Positions 5,538 to 6,004 of a stretch of 6,004 nt of DNA are shown one piece after another (the first letter of the stretch is position 1; every line of letters begins with the position of its first letter). This DNA comes from Nanosynbacter sp. (lineage in GTDB: Bacteria > Patescibacteriota > Saccharimonadia > Saccharimonadales > Saccharimonadaceae). The translations under genes were made by a program, and so were the position numbers. The DNA lies in the NCBI GenBank assembly GCA_015257635.1, contig JABZJU010000033.1:1-6004 (forward strand), in the 5' to 3' direction. The notes beneath the pieces were generated by a model that ran no database searches, was not told where the DNA came from, and was given only the letters and a program-made list of their open reading frames with translations.

Positions 5538-6004
5538 GCAAGCAATTATTCTCGGCGTAATTGAGGGAATTACGGAATTCTTACCGATTTCTTCGACTGG
5601 ACATTTGACGATTGCTGAGAAATTGTTGGGAATGCGAATTGACGATCCGAGCGTCGTGGCTTTTACGGCGATAATCCAGATCGGAGCAATTCTGGCGGCG
5701 GTGATTTATTTCTGGAGCGACATCTGGCGAATTTTACAGGCTTGGTGGCGTGGTTTATGGTGGAAGCGGGCGCGCCGAAAGTTTGATTATAAATATGGTT
5801 GGGCAATTATTATCGGCTCAATTCCTATTGCGATTGTCGGATTATTATTCAAGCATGAAGTTGAAACGGTTCTGCGCAGTTTGTGGTTTGTGGCATTCGG
5901 GCTTATTGGCTGGAGCGTTGTTATGTGGCTAGCTGATAATCGTGCGGTAAATAACAAGCGTGGCGAAACTGAGACGAGCTGGAAAGATACTCTGGCTATT
6001 GGTG
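5527..6004 (+). CDS. uppP: Undecaprenyl-diphosphatase, N-terminal part (cut by window end)
   Basis: This integral-membrane enzyme (UppP/BacA family) dephosphorylates undecaprenyl diphosphate to recycle the lipid carrier for peptidoglycan and other wall polymers; extra copies give bacitracin resistance. The first 159 codons are present and open to the window end, against about 270 residues for the family. The first catalytic motif is intact: WQAIILGVIEGITEFLPIS with Glu13 and Glu17, then STGH with Ser23 and His26. Helices follow at about 46-65, 91-108 and 118-138. A basic, Trp-rich loop lies at about 72-88. The second motif (PGxSRSG) would lie just beyond the edge. GTG at 5527 is chosen because the frame is closed by TAA at 5515 and this start gives the usual few residues before WQAI. 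GAAAGG at 5509-5514 is 12 bases upstream, rather far. Confidence 0.93.
   Translation, partial: MAWWQAIILGVIEGITEFLPISSTGHLTIAEKLLGMRIDDPSVVAFTAIIQIGAILAAVIYFWSDIWRILQAWWRGLWWKRARRKFDYKYGWAIIIGSIPIAIVGLLFKHEVETVLRSLWFVAFGLIGWSVVMWLADNRAVNNKRGETETSWKDTLAIG

Noticed and set aside
5750..5932. 60-codon forward frame at the right edge
   Set aside because: It overlaps the uppP coding region in another frame; the UppP reading has clear family motifs.

Overview
This window looks like a chromosomal segment of a Candidatus Saccharibacteria (TM7) or closely related Patescibacteria genome. The grounds are moderate GC content, small tightly packed genes, frequent GTG starts, TGA used as a normal stop (which argues against the Gracilibacteria/Absconditabacteria code), a PadR/PspC/ABC operon with mixed features, and a collagen-like surface protein. 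The assignment is an inference from gene style, not from a marker gene.

Left part, 1-3668: one compact four-gene operon on the + strand. It encodes a MacB/FtsX-type ABC permease (59-1348), its LolD/MacB-type ATPase (1359-2057), a short PadR-family winged-helix regulator (2047-2391) and a PspC-domain membrane protein with a C-terminal beta-rich extracellular domain (2391-3668). Gene junctions are +10, -11 and -1 bases, so co-translation is very likely. A palindromic, tandemly repeated motif just upstream of the first gene (9-39) is the best candidate operator for the PadR protein. Together the genes look like a self-regulated envelope-stress or export module. The substrate cannot be told from sequence.

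Middle part, 3651-5537: an apparent inserted cassette. A 94-bp sequence that contains the end of pspC-like coding sequence, a promoter-like segment and the first codons of uppP is present twice in direct orientation (3651-3744 and 5444-5537, 3 mismatches). Between the copies lie a type II membrane-anchored collagen-like protein whose C-terminal half resembles phage tail-fibre tips (3867-5063), a clear intrinsic terminator (5089-5127), and a degraded remnant of the 5' part of a seryl-tRNA synthetase gene (5188-5452). The remnant still carries a perfect TATAAT box placed as for a leaderless transcript.

Right edge, 5527-6004: the first 159 codons of undecaprenyl-diphosphatase (uppP/bacA), cut by the window end. 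Excision between the two repeats would restore a direct pspC-like/uppP junction. The ancestral arrangement was therefore probably envelope operon followed by uppP, later separated by the collagen-like gene and the serS fragment.
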